Source: an uncultured Lachnospiraceae bacterium
GTDB taxonomy: Bacteria; Bacillota; Clostridia; Lachnospirales; Lachnospiraceae
Direction of reading: 5' to 3'
NCBI GenBank assembly: GCA_902781455.1
Contig: CACZJF010000005.1
Location: 33,735-97,734, forward strand
Length of the DNA: 64,000 nt
Shown: positions 7,803-16,106 of the stretch, one piece after another
How the letters are laid out: each line of letters begins with the position of its first letter
Position numbering within the stretch: the stretch's first letter is position 1
Position numbers and translations under genes: made by a program
The notes under the pieces: generated by a model
Databases searched by the model: none
What the model saw: only the letters and a program-made list of their open reading frames with translations
What the model was told of the DNA's origin: nothing

Positions 7803-8777
7803 ATGAGAAAGACATATAAGATGCTGGCAACGGCAGCGCTTGCTGCAGCCATGACCGTAACGATGGCGGCAGGTGCATGGGCAGACGGAGCGGAGCTGAA
7901 CATCACATATCAGTATGGACTGGCTTACACGCCTGCAGTGATTGCGATGGACCAGGGCCTGATCGAGGCTGCGTACAAGGAAGCAACCGGCGAGGACCTG
8001 ACTGTCAACTGGACCCAGATGAATAATGGCGCTGACATCAATACAGCGTTCGCTGCCGGTGAGATTGACGCGGGCTTCCTGGCACTTGGACCGATCGTGT
8101 CCGGTATCTCGAAGGGGATCGGCTACAAGATTTTCTCCAACAGCTCAGGCCAGCCGCACAAGCTGATGACCAATGATCCGGAAGTGAAGGAGCTGAAGGA
8201 TCTGATCGGTACCGACAAGCAGATCGCGCTCGTGACCATCGGCTCCCTGCATCATGTTCTGCTGGCGATGGCACTTGACGAAGCCGGCGAGGATCCGCAC
8301 GCACTCGACGCCAACCTGATCGGCATGAAGCATCCGGATGGCATGGCGGCACTTGAGAACGGACAGATCTGCGCGCATCTGACCTCCAGCCCGTACATTC
8401 AGATGGAAGAGAAGAATGAAGATCTTCATGAGGTCGGCGACATGTCTGCTGTCTGGTCTGCGGAGAACTCCTACATCGTCGGTGTTGCTTCCGAAGAGCT
8501 GCATGATGAGAATCCGGAGATCTACCAGGCACTGTGCGATGGCATCAAGGCCGCGATGGACTACATCAACGAAAACCCCGAAGAGACCGCTGCATTTACC
8601 GCAGAGCTCGACGGCAACTCTGTTGAGGACGAGCTGGAATACCTGAATGACGGCAACTATGCGCCGGAAGTCAAAGGCATCGGCCGCTTCGCGAAGTTCA
8701 TGGAAGAAGCACAGTTCCTCGATGGCGAAGCCCCGGCATATGAAGACATGGTTTTTGATAATGTAGTGGGTGACTGA
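7803..8777 (+). CDS. ABC transporter substrate-binding protein, NitT/TauT (NMT1/SsuA-like) family
   Basis: 324 residues. The ATG at 7803 has an AAAGGGGG ribosome site; an upstream start at 7758 would add 15 residues ahead of the signal peptide. The signal peptide (residues 1-27) ends AGAWADG, a signal peptidase I site, and there is no lipobox cysteine, unusual for a Gram-positive binding protein. The body shows the family pattern of a two-lobed binding protein: ITYQYGLAYTPAVIAMDQGL, AAGEIDAGFLALGPIV and the HHVLLAMALDEAG region. It should capture the ligand for the permease/ATPase pair directly upstream. The ligand cannot be read from the sequence. Confidence 0.85.
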   Translation: MRKTYKMLATAALAAAMTVTMAAGAWADGAELNITYQYGLAYTPAVIAMDQGLIEAAYKEATGEDLTVNWTQMNNGADINTAFAAGEIDAGFLALGPIVSGISKGIGYKIFSNSSGQPHKLMTNDPEVKELKDLIGTDKQIALVTIGSLHHVLLAMALDEAGEDPHALDANLIGMKHPDGMAALENGQICAHLTSSPYIQMEEKNEDLHEVGDMSAVWSAENSYIVGVASEELHDENPEIYQALCDGIKAAMDYINENPEETAAFTAELDGNSVEDELEYLNDGNYAPEVKGIGRFAKFMEEAQFLDGEAPAYEDMVFDNVVGD

Positions 8778-8789
8778 CAGTATCGATCA

Positions 8790-8850
8790 GTGGAGAGTGA
8801 TCCGTGAGAGATTATCTTTGAGGGATTATCCGTGGAGGACTATCCGTGAA
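8790..8850 (+). repeat. Degenerate short tandem repeat after the binding-protein gene
   Basis: About four diverged copies of a roughly 14-bp unit of the form GTGGAGGACTATCC, beginning 12 bases after the stop codon. No coding role is seen. Confidence 0.6.
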
Positions 8851-8895
8851 GAAGCTGTGAAGAATAGCCTTTCGACGTGGAATGATAATAATATG

Positions 8896-8936
8896 TGATA
8901 TAATACAGGGAATGCCGGGACACCGGTATTCCCTGT
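8896..8936 (+). promoter_or_regulatory. Extended -10 promoter followed by a 14-bp hairpin
   Basis: TGaTATAAT (8896-8904) is an extended -10 element with no good -35. Immediately after it, acagggaatgccgg (8905-8918) pairs with ccggtattccctgt (8923-8936) around the loop gaca. The hairpin would form at the very 5' end of the transcript of the next gene, about 80 bases before its ATG. On the opposite strand it is followed by a T-rich run, so it could also stop antisense transcription. Confidence 0.55.
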
Positions 8937-9015
8937 GTGTGTCATAAAGAATCAAATACGAAGCATATGTGGATTGTGGATGACAAGCCATAGGATCCAC
9001 GTCAGGAGGAGCAGT

Positions 9016-10395
9016 ATGGCAGGCGAGAAGAAAACCATTCGATCCTTTGTCAGGGACACCTATAAGAATGCGACCTTGAAAAAACTTTACCCTTCCCGTT
9101 ACCGTGCCGCCTGCAAGGCGCCTGTGATACCGGGGCATGTTGTGTTTCTGGAGATCCGGGAGAAGGCTCTGACGGATAACTTCAAGATGATCCGTACTGC
9201 GCTGGAGAAGTGGAACCAGAAACTGGCGGAGGAGAAGAAGGCTCCGCTGTGGGACATGTCGGTTGTCTGTATCCGTGAGGGCATGGAGAACCGTGGCCTG
9301 GTGATGAAGAACTGCCTGAAGGCGATTCCGCAGCTGGCCCAGGCGCAGTTTATCTTTGTAAATGAGGTTTCATACTTCCTTTCCTGCCTTCCGATCCGTC
9401 CTGAAACGACGGTCATACAGACATGGCATGCATGCGGCGCGTTCAAGAAGTTCGGATACAGTACGATCGGAGCCGGGTTCGGCACGACAAAAGAAGATCT
9501 GGAAACCTATCCTGTCCATGGGAATTTTTCTTATGTGACGGTATCCGCGCCGGAAGTGACATGGGCGTACGCGGAAGCATTTCATATGGAAGACAGACTG
9601 GAACGGATTCTTCCGATCGGTGTGAGCAGGACAGATATGTTCTTCAGCCGGAAGTACCGGGAGAAGGCATGCCAGAAAACGGCATGGATTCTGCGCCGCA
9701 TGGCGCCGGAGCTCTTCCTGAAGGACGAGAGTGCAGGCAGGTCCGGGGGACAGGCGGGGCATCTGTCAGCGAGAGAGATCTATTCCAGGATCGGCGATGT
9801 CTATTCGGACCGCGCGCAGGATCAGCAGCATGCGGATGATCTGTCCGTGGTTCCGGGGAAGAAAATACTGCTCTACGCGCCGACCTTCCGCGGATCGGTC
9901 GGGAGGGCGATGCCTCCGGAGATGCTGGACATTCCGACGATGAAGAATATGCTTGGCAAGGATTATGTCCTGCTGATGAACAACCATCCTTTCATCAAGG
10001 CGAAGGAACGGCCGAAGATTCCTCAGAGCTGCCGCAGCTTTGCATTTGATATGACAGACCACCTCTCGATTGAAGAGCTGCTGACTGCGGCGGATATCTG
10101 TATCACGGACTATTCGTCCCTGATTTTTGAGTATTCGTTGTTTGAGCGGCCGATGGTGTTCTTCGCCTATGACATGGAGCATTATCTGGACGAGAGAGGC
10201 TTCTACTATCCGGTCAGCGAGATGATGCCCGGTCCTGTCTGCAGAACGACGCAGGAAGTGGTCGATGTGCTGCGGGAGAAGGATGCAGCATTTGATCTTG
10301 CGCGGGTGCGGGAGTTTAAATATCGGTTTATGAGTGGCTGTGACGGCCATGCGACGGCGCGGGTTCTGAAGCTGATGGAGAAGTGTATGAAATAA
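9016..10395 (+). CDS. CDP-glycerol glycerophosphotransferase family protein (TagB/TagF-like)
   Basis: 459 residues. The ATG at 9016 has an AGGAGG ribosome site. The C-terminal two thirds match the Glyphos_transf family: TWHACGAFKKFGYST near residue 136, ILLYAPTFRGS near 287, and DYSSLIFEYSLFERPMVFF near 370, the block that contains conserved acidic and serine residues. Family members polymerise or prime poly(glycerol phosphate) wall polymers from CDP-glycerol, or transfer other CDP-linked groups. No membrane segment is evident, so it is probably peripheral to the inner face. It sits directly before the phosphonate operon, so a CMP-linked phosphonate donor is a possible substrate, by inference only. 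Confidence 0.8.
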   Translation: MAGEKKTIRSFVRDTYKNATLKKLYPSRYRAACKAPVIPGHVVFLEIREKALTDNFKMIRTALEKWNQKLAEEKKAPLWDMSVVCIREGMENRGLVMKNCLKAIPQLAQAQFIFVNEVSYFLSCLPIRPETTVIQTWHACGAFKKFGYSTIGAGFGTTKEDLETYPVHGNFSYVTVSAPEVTWAYAEAFHMEDRLERILPIGVSRTDMFFSRKYREKACQKTAWILRRMAPELFLKDESAGRSGGQAGHLSAREIYSRIGDVYSDRAQDQQHADDLSVVPGKKILLYAPTFRGSVGRAMPPEMLDIPTMKNMLGKDYVLLMNNHPFIKAKERPKIPQSCRSFAFDMTDHLSIEELLTAADICITDYSSLIFEYSLFERPMVFFAYDMEHYLDERGFYYPVSEMMPGPVCRTTQEVVDVLREKDAAFDLARVREFKYRFMSGCDGHATARVLKLMEKCMK

Positions 10396-10459
10396 GGAAT
10401 CCTTGCGTAGCGTCACCTGTGATGCCTGCGCGGATCCTGCGGCCATGGGTTGATTTGGG

Positions 10460-10488
10460 TTGACTTTAAAGGCCCTAGTCCATATAAT
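10460..10488 (+). promoter_or_regulatory. Promoter of the phosphonate operon
   Basis: TTGACT (10460-10465), 17-base spacer, TATAAT (10483-10488), followed by a leader of about 150 bases before the pepM ATG. This separates the phosphonate operon from the glycerophosphotransferase gene. Confidence 0.75.
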
Positions 10489-10645
10489 CTTTCTGTTAAA
10501 AATTTGTTATACAATAAGGAACGCGAAGCTTCCCGGGTAAGAGGGGAATCATTGCTTCTTCTGTTGTATGAACGGAAAGTGCATTGGAATTCAAGTCAGA
10601 AGAAACACAGGATGCAGATGTATCCGGGAAGGTGTGGAAATCAAT

Positions 10646-12655
10646 ATGAAAGCTCTGATCCTGAACTCTGGCATGGGAAGCCGTATGGGCGTGCTGACAT
10701 CAGAGCACCCGAAGTGTATGACGGAGATCTCCCCCAGAGAAACCATCTTGAGCCGTCAGCTTCGAATGATCTGTGAAGCGGGCATTCAGGAAGTGGTCAT
10801 GACGACCGGCAAGTTTGATGATGTGCTGGTGCATTACTGCGAATCCCTGAAGCTTCCGCTGAAGATTACCTATGTCAACAACCCTGTCTACGACAGGACA
10901 AATTATATCTATTCGATTTATTGTGCCAGGGAGTACCTGGACGATGATATTCTGCTGATGCACGGGGACCTTGTGTTTGAGAACATGGTGCTCGATGAGG
11001 TCATGGCATCTGAAGAAAGCTGCATGACGGTCAGCCTGGATGCTCCTCTGCCGGAGAAGGATTTCAAGGCAGTACTGGAAGGCAGCCGCATCCGCAAGGT
11101 CGGGGTTGAATTCTTTGAGCATGCGGCCGCGGCGCAGCCGCTCTATAAGCTGCTGCGTGAAGACTGGCGCGTGTGGCTCGACAGGATCGTTGCGTTCTGC
11201 AAGGAAGACCGGACCGGCTGCTACGCGGAGGCTGCATTCAATGAGGTGTCTGACGCCTGCAAGGTGAAAGCACTGAATGTGGATGGAAAACTCTGCGCGG
11301 AGATCGATGATCCGCAGGATCTGGAGCGTGTCAGCGCGATGCTGAGTGAGGTGGAGAGCCGCCTGGTGTACATGTGTTTCTCCACGGACATTCTGCACAG
11401 CGGACATATTGCTATTATCAGGAAGGCGGCACGCCTTGGTTCGCTGGTAATCGGCGTTTTGTCTGATGAGGCGGTAGCCAGCTTTAAGCGGTTCCCGCTG
11501 CTTCCGCAGGAAGATCGCAGGACACTGTTTGAAAACATGGCCGGCGTGAAGTCCGTGATCAGTCAGGATACGCTGAGCTACAGGGAGAATCTGGAAAAGC
11601 TGCGTCCGGCATTCGTGGTCCATGGCGATGACTGGGTCACCGGATTCCAGCAGCCCATCCGAGACGAAGTCATTTCCATACTGGAATCTTACGGCGGGAA
11701 GCTGGTGGAGTTCCCGTATTCGTCCGACCCCAAGTACCATGCGCTGCAGGAGCGTGTCCGCAAGGAACTGTCCCTTCCGGATATGCGCCGCGGAAGACTG
11801 CGTAAGATTCTGGATATGAAGGGACTGGCAGTGGCTATGGAGGCACACAGCGGTCTGACTGGTCTGCTGGTGGAGAATTCTGTCGTTCATCAGGACGGCG
11901 GCGCGCATCAGTTCGACGCGATGTGGGTCAGCTCTCTGTGTGATTCCACCGAAAAGGGCAAGCCGGACATTGAGCTGGTGGATATGACGTCGCGTCTGCG
12001 CACGATCGATGACCTGATGGAAGTGACCACCAAGCCGATTATTTTCGACGGGGACACCGGCGGACTGAAAGAGCATTTCGTCTACACCGTCAAGACCCTG
12101 GAGCGCATCGGCGTTTCCATGGTCATCATCGAGGACAAGATCGGCCTGAAGAAGAATTCCCTCTTCGGAACCGAGGTATCCCAGACCCAGGACGATATCC
12201 CGCACTTCTGTGAGAAGATCCGTGCAGGAAAGGAAGCGCAGCGTGGCAAAGAGTTCATGATCTGCGCCCGCATCGAGAGCCTGATCCTGGAGATGGGAAT
12301 GGAAGATGCCCTGACGCGCGCGGACGCTTACGTGAAAGCCGGCGCGGATGCCATCATGATTCACAGCAGGAGGAAGGATCCGGACGAGATCTTCACCTTT
12401 ATAGAGAATTTCCGCAGGACAGATCCGAAAACCTATCTGGTCGTCGTGCCGACTTCCTTCAACTCCGTAACGGAAGAAGAGTGGAAGGAGCGCGGCGTCA
12501 ACGTGGTGATCTATGCCAACCAGCTGATCCGGGCAGAATTCCCGGCCATGCAGAAGGTGGCGGATACCATTCTGAAGCATCACAGGGCGATGGAAGCAGA
12601 TGACATGCTGCTGCCGATCAAGGAGATCATCCGGCTGATCCCGGAAGATTATTAA
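10646..12655 (+). CDS. pepM: Nucleotidyltransferase / cytidylyltransferase-like / phosphoenolpyruvate mutase three-domain fusion
   Basis: 669 residues from the ATG at 10646 (GGAAGGTG upstream; a longer start at 10568 lacks support). Domain 1, about 1-225, is an NTP-transferase with GMGSRMG at 9-15, HPKCM at 21-25 and LLMHGDLVFEN near 107. Domain 2, about 238-360, is a cytidylyltransferase-like fold with ILHSGHI (HxGH near 251-254) and VHGDDW. Domain 3, about 378-669, is PEP mutase: EDKIGLKKNS at about 496-505 is the signature separating mutases from isocitrate lyases, with DGDTGG before it. The mutase makes the C-P bond by converting phosphoenolpyruvate to phosphonopyruvate. The fused nucleotidyltransferases probably activate the finished phosphonate with CTP. 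Mutase fused to one nucleotidyltransferase is known; two in one chain is notable. Confidence 0.9.
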   Translation: MKALILNSGMGSRMGVLTSEHPKCMTEISPRETILSRQLRMICEAGIQEVVMTTGKFDDVLVHYCESLKLPLKITYVNNPVYDRTNYIYSIYCAREYLDDDILLMHGDLVFENMVLDEVMASEESCMTVSLDAPLPEKDFKAVLEGSRIRKVGVEFFEHAAAAQPLYKLLREDWRVWLDRIVAFCKEDRTGCYAEAAFNEVSDACKVKALNVDGKLCAEIDDPQDLERVSAMLSEVESRLVYMCFSTDILHSGHIAIIRKAARLGSLVIGVLSDEAVASFKRFPLLPQEDRRTLFENMAGVKSVISQDTLSYRENLEKLRPAFVVHGDDWVTGFQQPIRDEVISILESYGGKLVEFPYSSDPKYHALQERVRKELSLPDMRRGRLRKILDMKGLAVAMEAHSGLTGLLVENSVVHQDGGAHQFDAMWVSSLCDSTEKGKPDIELVDMTSRLRTIDDLMEVTTKPIIFDGDTGGLKEHFVYTVKTLERIGVSMVIIEDKIGLKKNSLFGTEVSQTQDDIPHFCEKIRAGKEAQRGKEFMICARIESLILEMGMEDALTRADAYVKAGADAIMIHSRRKDPDEIFTFIENFRRTDPKTYLVVVPTSFNSVTEEEWKERGVNVVIYANQLIRAEFPAMQKVADTILKHHRAMEADDMLLPIKEIIRLIPEDY

Positions 12656-12686
12656 AGCACCGGCAAGTCCACGTCAGTATGTAGTT

Positions 12687-12711
12687 CACCGCCGCGCCGG
12701 AGGCGTGGGTG
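12687..12711 (+). other. Short GC-rich hairpin in the pepM/reductase spacer
   Basis: Arms around caccgccgcgcc and ggcgtgggtg fold on a GGA loop with one bulge, 32 bases after pepM. A similar hairpin occurs at 23546-23563 before the livF gene; both are followed by an A- and G-rich ribosome-site region. Confidence 0.4.
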
Positions 12712-12736
12712 TAAGAAGATAAGAAGGGAAACATAC

Positions 12737-13900
12737 GTGAAAGACCAGAAAATATACATGGGTCCCCAGACGCCGGAGACTTCGCTGGATGAGTTCTTTG
12801 CAGGGATGGAAATAAAGCATGTCTTTCTGGTGTGCGGACGCTCCATCCGCTTTCTACGTCTGAATGACTACTTCAGTTCTTTGGAAGAGAGGCTTGGCAT
12901 CAGGGTGACGCGTTTCTCGGATTATAAGCCAAATCCGGCGTATGAATCGGCCGTGAAAGGAACGGAACTTTTCCGGAAGGAAGGCTGCGACTGCATCGTG
13001 GCGGTCGGCGGCGGCAGTGCCATGGATGTGGCAAAGTGCGTGAAACTGTTCGCGACGCTGGACCCGTCTGTCAGTTATCTGGAGCAGTCATATGAAGACA
13101 ATGGCATCCCCTTTCTTGCCGTACCGACCACAGCCGGCACAGGAAGCGAAGCGACACACTTTGCGGTCATTTATGATGGCGGGAAGAAGCTTTCCGTTGC
13201 CCACGAGAGTTCTGTCCCGCAGGCGGTTGTCTTTGATCCGTCGGTACTTGCTTCTTTGCCGGACTATCAGCGAAGGGCGACCATGATGGATGCACTCTGT
13301 CATGCGATTGAGTCCTGCTGGTCTGTGAAGGCAGATGAGAAGAGCAGGGAGATTGCGAAGGAAGCGATCTGGCAGGTGCTGAGCGCGAAAGACGCATATC
13401 TGGCAAATGCGCCGGAGGGGAACCGAGACATGCTGCTGGCGGCAAACCTGGCAGGCAAGGCCATCAACCTGACCCAGACGACTGCAGGTCATGCCATGTG
13501 CTACAGGCTGACAGGAATCTTTGGGATTTCCCATGGCCACGCTGCGGCGCTTTGTGTGAGTGTGCTCTGGCCGTTTATGATCAAACATGCCGGGGAATGC
13601 ATCGATCCGGAAGGTGCAGACACACTGCGGCAGGTCTTCGCGGAGCTCGCGGACCTGTGGGGGACTCTGACCATGCAGGAGGCTGCGGCGCAGTTCGGCA
13701 TACTGGTCAAAGAGCTTGGGCTGGACACGCTGAAGAAGCCGGACGATGAGACTGCCGGGCCTGTGGAAGCATCCGAAGAAGTGATAGATGAGCTGGCGGA
13801 TTCGGTGAACCTGCAGCGGCTGAAGAACAATCCGGTGGCGCTGACAAGGGAGGAGATTGTCTTCCTGTATAAAGAGATCTTTCGCAGGTACGGGGGATGA
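12737..13900 (+). CDS. Iron-containing alcohol dehydrogenase, probable phosphonoacetaldehyde reductase
   Basis: 387 residues, GTG start with AAGAAGGGA upstream. It carries the family's NAD(P)-binding VGGGSAMD block near residues 90-97, TTAGTGSEATHFAV near 134, and metal ligands expected in DALCHAIES (near 184-192) and in the GHAMCYRLTG...SHGHAAAL region (near 250-268). Group III iron dehydrogenases sitting beside PEP mutase and phosphonopyruvate decarboxylase reduce phosphonoacetaldehyde to 2-hydroxyethylphosphonate. That role is inferred from context; the fold alone would fit many aldehydes. No aminotransferase is present in the operon, which favours the hydroxy rather than the 2-aminoethylphosphonate branch. 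Confidence 0.8.
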   Translation: MKDQKIYMGPQTPETSLDEFFAGMEIKHVFLVCGRSIRFLRLNDYFSSLEERLGIRVTRFSDYKPNPAYESAVKGTELFRKEGCDCIVAVGGGSAMDVAKCVKLFATLDPSVSYLEQSYEDNGIPFLAVPTTAGTGSEATHFAVIYDGGKKLSVAHESSVPQAVVFDPSVLASLPDYQRRATMMDALCHAIESCWSVKADEKSREIAKEAIWQVLSAKDAYLANAPEGNRDMLLAANLAGKAINLTQTTAGHAMCYRLTGIFGISHGHAAALCVSVLWPFMIKHAGECIDPEGADTLRQVFAELADLWGTLTMQEAAAQFGILVKELGLDTLKKPDDETAGPVEASEEVIDELADSVNLQRLKNNPVALTREEIVFLYKEIFRRYGG

Positions 13901-13957
13901 GAGCAGGCCGGATTGCTTCTGCTGGTATTGATCTGATAGATGAAAAGAGACTGATCG

Positions 13958-16012
13958 ATGAGTGAAGAAAAGAAAACCGGAATGAGAAAAGGCGCGTTTG
14001 CTGTAAGGTGCATTGATTCGGTACTGTTGGCGGGTCTTGCGCTTTTTTTCTTTCTGAATCCTTCCTTTTATCAAAACAAGCCCGCTGACGCGGATACAGC
14101 TGTTATCCATGCAGGCAGGATCGTCTATGTGCTGGTGCTGTCTGCCGGCGGCTTTGCCGCAGTGTGGATGCCGAATCCGCTCAAGGGGAAGGTGAAGGAC
14201 AGGGTCGGGATCCTGCTGAGCTTTTTGACCATGCCTCTCGTTGTATTTCCGCTTGAATATGCCAATATACGCACGCATATGCTTCCGTCTGATGTATTTG
14301 TGATGATCGGCGAGAAGAAGCTTTTGCTGACCGGGGCTGTAATCTTTCTGTTTTTCTGCTGGTTTCTGGTGATCGGAGGAGTGTGGCAGCGTGCTGCCAT
14401 ACTTCTGAGTATCCTCGTCTGCGTATTTGGCGTAGTCAATTACTATGTGTACGCCTTCCGGGGAGTGCCTCTCCTGGCTTCTGACCTTACAGTGCTGCAA
14501 ACGGCAATGAATGTAGCAGGAGATTATGACTACCGGCTCGATTACTATACCTTCTCGCTTCTGTTATTCACGGTATGCTGGTGCTGCGTGCTTTCATTTT
14601 CAGGAAAAAAGAAAGCCTTCCGGAACTGGAAAGTACGCGTTGGAGTGCTGGCAGCTGTGCTTGTTCTTACGATAATAACCGACAGGGTATATTTGCATAC
14701 AAAGTTTCTCAGACAACACGGAGTGTCGTTCAATACCTTCAAGCCGCAGAAAAGCTTTGCCAAGAATGGTACGATCCTCACATTTATCCGCAGCATACAG
14801 ATGATGAATGTGGAGCCTCCGGAAGGTTACAGCCCGGATCAGACGAAGAAACTGATGTCGAAGTACACCGGGAAAAAGGGCAGTGGGGTTCAGCCAAATA
14901 TTATTATCGTGATGGATGAAGCTTTCTGTGATCTGCAGGCTTCCCTGGATTTTGAAACGGACGTGGAGGTCTGCCCGTTTTTCTCATCGCTCAGAGAGAA
15001 TACGATACGAGGAAAACTGTATGTTTCTTCCTATGGGGGAAGAACGGCCAATACCGAGTACGAAGTGCTGACAGAGGATAGTATGGCATTTCTTCCGGGT
15101 GGCTCCACCCCGTATCAGATTTTTATTATGCAGCCGATGCCGAATCTGGATTCGACACTTGAGAAGGAAGGCTATTCGCATACTGTTGGCATGCATCCTT
15201 ACATGCCATCCGGATATAACAGGAAAAAGGTGTATGAACTTTTTGGGTTTGATAATCTTCTGTTTTTGGAAGCTTTCGAAGGCGCTTCCACTGTTGGGGG
15301 AAGGGTATCGGACGATGCGGACGTGGACAAGATTATCCAGGAGTATGAGGAAGCACGCAAAGAAAGCGATGCCCCCTTCTTTATTCACAATGTCACCATG
15401 CAGAATCACAGTCCTTACGAGGTGCCTGCTGAGCAGCTGGGAGACCCTGTCCATATCCTTGCGGACGGTTCCTATCCGGATGCGGAATCGTATCTCACGC
15501 TGATCCGGAAGAGCGATCAGGCGTTTGAGAAGCTGATCGGGTATTTTGAAAACATCGAAGAGCCTACGGTCATTCTGTTCTACGGGGATCATCAGCCCAG
15601 GCTTTCTGATGATTTCTGCCGCATGGCCTACGGAAAGACCATGGATGACATGGAGGGAGAGGAGCTTCTTCAGTATTATGATTCCAATTATGTCATATGG
15701 GCGAACTTTGACATAGAAGAAAAGGAAATGGACATCAGCTCCAACTATCTCATCCCCATCATGAAGCAGGCCACAGGCATGGGGCTGACGGGATATGAAG
15801 AATTCCTGCTTCAGCTTCATGAGAAGGTGCCTGTTGTGTCGCTGAACGGCTGCATAGACCGGGATGGAGTGTTTTATAGAGAAATAAATAAGTCGTCTCC
15901 ATGGTATGAAGATCTCCTGGAATACAATTATTATGTATACAATCATCTTTTGGACGATAATAACCGGGTTGACAGCTTTTTTGAGGACTGCGGCGATGAA
16001 AAAGCCGCGTAA
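13958..16012 (+). CDS. LtaS/sulfatase-superfamily membrane phosphotransferase (first of two)
   Basis: 684 residues. Five or so N-terminal membrane segments (about residues 15-245) are followed by an extracellular alkaline-phosphatase-fold domain. NIIIVMDEAFCDLQ near 313-326 gives the first metal-binding acidic residues, GGRTANTEYE near 358-368 contains the expected threonine nucleophile (about Thr362), TMQNHSPYEV carries a conserved histidine, and LFYGDHQPRL near 541 is the second metal site. LtaS, OpgB and EptA relatives use this layout to move glycerol-phosphate or phosphoethanolamine from lipids to polymers. Placed between the reductase and the decarboxylase, it may transfer a phosphonate-containing headgroup. 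True sulfatase activity is unlikely because the modified Cys/Ser motif is absent. Confidence 0.75.
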   Translation: MSEEKKTGMRKGAFAVRCIDSVLLAGLALFFFLNPSFYQNKPADADTAVIHAGRIVYVLVLSAGGFAAVWMPNPLKGKVKDRVGILLSFLTMPLVVFPLEYANIRTHMLPSDVFVMIGEKKLLLTGAVIFLFFCWFLVIGGVWQRAAILLSILVCVFGVVNYYVYAFRGVPLLASDLTVLQTAMNVAGDYDYRLDYYTFSLLLFTVCWCCVLSFSGKKKAFRNWKVRVGVLAAVLVLTIITDRVYLHTKFLRQHGVSFNTFKPQKSFAKNGTILTFIRSIQMMNVEPPEGYSPDQTKKLMSKYTGKKGSGVQPNIIIVMDEAFCDLQASLDFETDVEVCPFFSSLRENTIRGKLYVSSYGGRTANTEYEVLTEDSMAFLPGGSTPYQIFIMQPMPNLDSTLEKEGYSHTVGMHPYMPSGYNRKKVYELFGFDNLLFLEAFEGASTVGGRVSDDADVDKIIQEYEEARKESDAPFFIHNVTMQNHSPYEVPAEQLGDPVHILADGSYPDAESYLTLIRKSDQAFEKLIGYFENIEEPTVILFYGDHQPRLSDDFCRMAYGKTMDDMEGEELLQYYDSNYVIWANFDIEEKEMDISSNYLIPIMKQATGMGLTGYEEFLLQLHEKVPVVSLNGCIDRDGVFYREINKSSPWYEDLLEYNYYVYNHLLDDNNRVDSFFEDCGDEKAA

Positions 16013-16106
16013 GCAGCATGGGACGGTTGGCGGTGAATATGACAGCCGGGGGAGTTTCATTCCCGGTGAAAGCCGGCCTGCCTTAAGATGAAAGAAGGGA
16101 AAAGCA

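Noticed and set aside
10700-12583. Long open frame on the minus strand opposite pepM
   Set aside because: It is a codon-bias shadow of pepM; no ribosome site, and the + strand protein has unmistakable motifs.
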